In this document: piece after piece, positions 29,910 through 32,364 of the stretch
How the letters are laid out: every line of letters begins with the position of its first letter
Position numbering within the stretch: the stretch's first letter is position 1
DNA from: Oscillibacter valericigenes
Lineage (GTDB): Bacteria > Bacillota > Clostridia > Oscillospirales > Oscillospiraceae
DNA: 32,364 nucleotides
Direction: 5' to 3'
Assembly (NCBI RefSeq): GCF_021531315.1
Contig: NZ_JAFBIQ010000025.1
Location: forward strand, 1-32,364
The notes under the pieces: model-generated
What the model was told of the DNA's origin: nothing
The model's database searches: none
What the model saw: only the letters and a program-made list of their open reading frames with translations
Translations under genes and position numbers: made by a program

Positions 29910-30752
29910 TTAGAATTTGCCGCTCGAATGCGAGGAGCCGCCGGAGTTGACGGTCGTGCCGCCGGAGAAGCTGGACCCGCTGTCAGACTCCGTCTTGATG
30001 GGTGTGCGGACCTCGGTGGTGTGCGTGAAACGATCCTCCCGCACGGTGATCTCCGCGCCGCCGGAGGCGGTGTAGCGCGCCGCGCCGGACGCCTTGCGCA
30101 CGCTCTTGAGCTTGCCCTTCTGAATGCCGCAGACGATGAACGCGAGGATCGCGCCGGCGGGCAGGCCGACCATCAGGCCAAAGCTGAGCTTTTCATCGAG
30201 CGTCAGCGGGATCTCGGGCTCTACATCAATGGGCGTGCCGTTGGCGTTAGCCTCAAGATAGCGGTCGCAGGCGGCGATAAAGTCCGCAAAGCCGCCGTAC
30301 CAGTCATCCTCGCGGAAGTTGTCCAAAAACTCGTCCTGCATGATGTGCTTGCCGTAGTCGGTGAAGGCGGCGTTGCCGGTGTCGCCGTGCGCCATGAGAT
30401 CAAAGTCGCGCTCGGCCATGCTCAGCGCGAGGATCACGCCGTTGCCGTCGTAGCTGTCGCCAAGCGACAGCGCGTCCCATGCGTACTCGCTAAAGGCGGC
30501 GATGCCGGTCTCGCCGTTTTCATTGACCGCGTCGGGGTCGATGTAGTCCGCCATATCGTCGACGACCACGACATACACGCCGCAGCTGTACTTTTCACTG
30601 ACAGGCGCAGCCAACTCATCCAGCGCGTCGCACTCATCCGCGGAGAGGAGCGACGCCTCGTCATAGACGTGGCTGACATTGTCCGCCGCGGCGGACACGC
30701 CGAGCGACAGGGCGAGGAGCAGGGCAAAGAGCACAGAAACATATTTTTTCAT
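29910..30752 (-). CDS. TPM domain membrane protein
   Basis: A 280-residue protein with a signal peptide (about 1-23), a TPM_phosphatase domain (about 25-165; VYDEASLLSADECDALDELA is its start) and one membrane segment at about 190-210 (FGLMVGLPAGAILAFIVCGI). The cytoplasmic tail is Ser/Gly-rich (GSSFSGGTTVNSGGSSHSSG). TPM domains are found in YgcG-like proteins and in a plant chloroplast protein of photosystem II repair. The start at 30752 fits the signal peptide; longer starts lie upstream. It follows the zinc-ribbon gene by 14 nt. Confidence 0.87.
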   Translation of the reverse strand: MKKYVSVLFALLLALSLGVSAAADNVSHVYDEASLLSADECDALDELAAPVSEKYSCGVYVVVVDDMADYIDPDAVNENGETGIAAFSEYAWDALSLGDSYDGNGVILALSMAERDFDLMAHGDTGNAAFTDYGKHIMQDEFLDNFREDDWYGGFADFIAACDRYLEANANGTPIDVEPEIPLTLDEKLSFGLMVGLPAGAILAFIVCGIQKGKLKSVRKASGAARYTASGGAEITVREDRFTHTTEVRTPIKTESDSGSSFSGGTTVNSGGSSHSSGKF

Positions 30753-30766
30753 TGTTCCACCCTCCC

Positions 30767-31882
30767 TTACAGCAGGACCGCGCAGGCCGCGACCACGATC
30801 GCCGCGGTGATGCCTGCGACGCGCGCGAAATACTTCCAGTAAAGCCCCTTGTCGAGCGGCAGGTCGCCGACGAGCTTGCCGGTCTGGCCGTTCATGGCGA
30901 AGAGAAAATTCTTGCCGTTCCAATTTGTGCTCAGCAGCCACACGGGCATGAGCGCATAGCGGACCTCGCCGCGGTGGAGCGCGACGCTGCGCTGCTCGAC
31001 CGTGCAGGTGGCGTAGCCTGCGCGGGCGTCGTCCTTTACAAGCTCCACAGCGCTGGCCTCGCAGCGCTCGTCCGCTCGCGCGGCGCAGTCCTGCACGGAG
31101 ACGTCGTACTTATCCGCGAGGAAGCCGGGCAGATAGGCGGTGGAAAAGGGCTTGAGATCCTGATAATCGAAGGGCTCGATGGCATCCATGTGGTCGTCCG
31201 GCATCTTGCTTGAGGCGTCCACCGGCACACGCTCAAAGCGCACGGTGCCTGCGCGGCGCACATCGAAGTGGTTTGTGACGGTCACATTTTCGTCCGAGGT
31301 GGAGTAGCTGTTCACCTGGGTGCCGTGGCAGAGGATGTCGACCTCGGCGCTGCCGTCGTAGAGCCAGAAGGGGACATAGACGCCCTTGACCTCTTCAATG
31401 TGATTTTCATTGGAAAATGCCTTCGGCAGCAGCTTTTTGCCGCCATAATGCTTTCGGAGCGCCGCGACCGCAGCCTTCTTATCCAGCTTGAAGGGCAGCA
31501 CATAATCGGGCTTGAGCGAGCCGCTGAACTGGCCGGGCACAATGGTGTTGTTGCCGCAATAGGGGCAGGAGGTCGCGCTGGTCGTCTCGTCGCAGATGAG
31601 CTCCGCACCGCAGCTCGGGCAGGAGTAAGCCTTCAGCTTCGCAGCGTCCTCGCCCCAATCGCTGCCGGAGACAGAGGCCCATTCGCCGTCCGCCGCGGCC
31701 TTTTCCTCCGCCTGCCGGAAGGCGGAGGCAGCCTTTTCATCTTTTTCGGTATAGCGCTGTTCGATTTCAGCCACCTCATAGCTCGAGCCGCAGAAATCGC
31801 ATTTGAGCTTGCCCGTTTCGCCGTCAAAGCGCAGCGGACCGGTGCAGGCGGGGCATTTGTAGTTGGTCACTTGATTAGCCAT
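30767..31882 (-). CDS. Membrane protein with N-terminal zinc ribbons
   Basis: A 371-residue protein. Zinc ribbons occur at residues 10-31 (CPAC...CDFC) and about 86-106 (CPSC...CPYC). The middle (about 110-330) has a FPFKL-like domain typical of TFIIB-zinc-ribbon membrane proteins of Firmicutes (YVLPFKLDKKAAVAALRKHY). A C-terminal membrane segment lies at about 350-370 (AGITAAIVVAACAVLL). The start at 31882 follows AAGGAGAG. It is co-transcribed with the TPM gene and probably with the zinc-ribbon gene upstream, a common trio whose function is unknown. Confidence 0.87.
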   Translation of the reverse strand: MANQVTNYKCPACTGPLRFDGETGKLKCDFCGSSYEVAEIEQRYTEKDEKAASAFRQAEEKAAADGEWASVSGSDWGEDAAKLKAYSCPSCGAELICDETTSATSCPYCGNNTIVPGQFSGSLKPDYVLPFKLDKKAAVAALRKHYGGKKLLPKAFSNENHIEEVKGVYVPFWLYDGSAEVDILCHGTQVNSYSTSDENVTVTNHFDVRRAGTVRFERVPVDASSKMPDDHMDAIEPFDYQDLKPFSTAYLPGFLADKYDVSVQDCAARADERCEASAVELVKDDARAGYATCTVEQRSVALHRGEVRYALMPVWLLSTNWNGKNFLFAMNGQTGKLVGDLPLDKGLYWKYFARVAGITAAIVVAACAVLL

Positions 31883-31969
31883 GCTTTTCTCTCCTTTTTC
31901 AAGAGTCGTCATAAGGTCGGCAGGAGCCTGCCGCATTTCGCGGCAGGCCCGTTGACCGCTTTTTTTCGA

Positions 31970-32364
31970 TTAGGCGCGGGGCTTGCCGCAGTTGGAGCAG
32001 AATTTGCCGCTGTTCTTCGTGCCGCACTCGCAGGTCCACTCGCCCGCGGGCGCGGGCTTGCCGCAGTTCGAGCAGAATTTACCCGTGTTCTTCGTGCCGC
32101 ACTCGCAGGTCCATTCATTCGCCGGAGCCGGGGCGGGCTTGCCGCAGTTCGCGCAGAATTTGCCCGTGTTGCCCGCCTGCCCGCACGCGCAGGTCCAGCC
32201 TGCCGCGGCGGGAGCCGCCTGCGCCTGTGCCGCCTGCTGCTGCGCGCCCTGCTGATAGAGGGTGCCCATCTGCGCGCCTGCCATGCCGCCGGCCATGCCC
32301 ATGCCCATGAACGCGCCGACCGCGCCGTTCGGGTTGCCCGCCGCCGTCTTCATCGCGTCGCCGG
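31970..32364 (-). CDS. C-terminal part of a zinc-ribbon protein, probably SPFH type
   Basis: The gene is cut by the window edge; 131 residues are visible. The N-terminal visible part reads GDAMKTAAGNPNGAVGAFMG and then Met/Gly- and Gln/Ala-rich sequence, followed by three tandem zinc ribbons of the form WTCxCGxxNxGKFCxNCGKP. This end is typical of SPFH/band-7 membrane-scaffold proteins with a zinc-ribbon tail found next to TPM and zinc-ribbon genes. The SPFH domain itself would lie outside the window, so that label is inferred. Confidence 0.75.
   Translation of the reverse strand, partial: GDAMKTAAGNPNGAVGAFMGMGMAGGMAGAQMGTLYQQGAQQQAAQAQAAPAAAGWTCACGQAGNTGKFCANCGKPAPAPANEWTCECGTKNTGKFCSNCGKPAPAGEWTCECGTKNSGKFCSNCGKPRA
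31982..32200. repeat. Three tandem zinc-ribbon coding repeats
   Basis: The protein unit WTCECGTKNxGKFCSNCGKP recurs three times, in DNA units of about 70 nt with near-identical stretches such as CCGCACTCGCAGGTCCA. The first two copies are nearly the same; the third is diverged. Recent duplication by slippage or unequal crossover explains it. Confidence 0.75.

Noticed and set aside
29691-30842. A 383-residue open frame on the plus strand opposite the lipoprotein and TPM genes
   Set aside because: It is an antisense frame over two well-supported genes, with biased composition typical of the complement of GC-rich codons.
31982-32200. Regularly spaced near-identical repeats resembling a CRISPR array
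   Set aside because: They encode three tandem zinc ribbons in one frame, with no unique spacers.
1-32364. tRNA, rRNA or CRISPR loci
   Set aside because: I looked for tRNA ends next to the element boundary, for conserved rRNA stretches and for repeat-spacer arrays and saw none; a tRNAscan-SE run would confirm this.

Overview
The window joins two kinds of DNA. Positions 1 to about 25,250 are a mobile genetic element of mid-range GC. Positions from about 25,480 to the end are GC-rich chromosomal housekeeping genes. The gene families (choloylglycine hydrolase, rubrerythrin, TSCPD protein, TPM-domain protein, double zinc-ribbon proteins), the strong AGGAGG ribosome sites and the serine-recombinase cassettes point to an anaerobic gut Clostridia bacterium, probably Oscillospiraceae-like with a GC-rich genome. 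This placement is inferred from gene content, not from a marker gene. The left end of the element lies outside the window.

Left part (1-5,100). A partial small ORF and a LexA/CI-like S24 repressor lie on the minus strand. Divergent from them is an operon with a Y-family DNA polymerase, a small unknown protein, an ImmA/IrrE-type metallopeptidase and a zinc-ribbon protein. The shared promoter region has two good promoters and palindromic operator candidates, which suggests a damage-responsive switch. A sigma-70-like factor follows, and its ribosome site is buried in a long hairpin. About 700 nt of non-coding, strongly structured sequence comes next: a candidate ncRNA, a large terminator hairpin and a nested leader hairpin.

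Integration module (5,098-9,440). A SHOCT-like small protein precedes three tightly packed serine recombinase genes. The middle one has no catalytic domain. Downstream is a HipB/HipA-like pair (9,829-11,417) whose promoter carries an inverted repeat across its spacer.

Minus-strand cassette (17,217 down to 11,503). Seven genes are nearly all translationally coupled, four of the junctions being the same 8-nt ATGNNTRA overlap. The products are a resolvase-fold protein that has lost the catalytic serine, a large serine recombinase whose zinc ribbon is replaced by an unfamiliar C-terminal domain, a 75-residue protein, two stand-alone proteins carrying what looks like that same domain, and two ParB/sulfiredoxin-fold proteins. 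This is the best candidate here for an undescribed system: a recombinase with inactive and domain-only partners plus ParB-like factors.

Cargo (17,361-25,251). Two divergent paralogous XRE regulators are flanked by matching hairpins. A long plus-strand operon follows, with two calcineurin-like phosphoesterases, a minimal RNA ligase, RelB-like and Phd-like small proteins and many unknown phage-type proteins. An RNA or nucleic-acid end-repair role is plausible but unproven.

Chromosome (25,480-32,364). Choloylglycine hydrolase, rubrerythrin, 3-methyladenine glycosylase I, RidA, a cupin, a TSCPD protein, a lipoprotein, a TPM-domain membrane protein, a zinc-ribbon membrane protein and the C-terminus of a zinc-ribbon (probably SPFH) protein.
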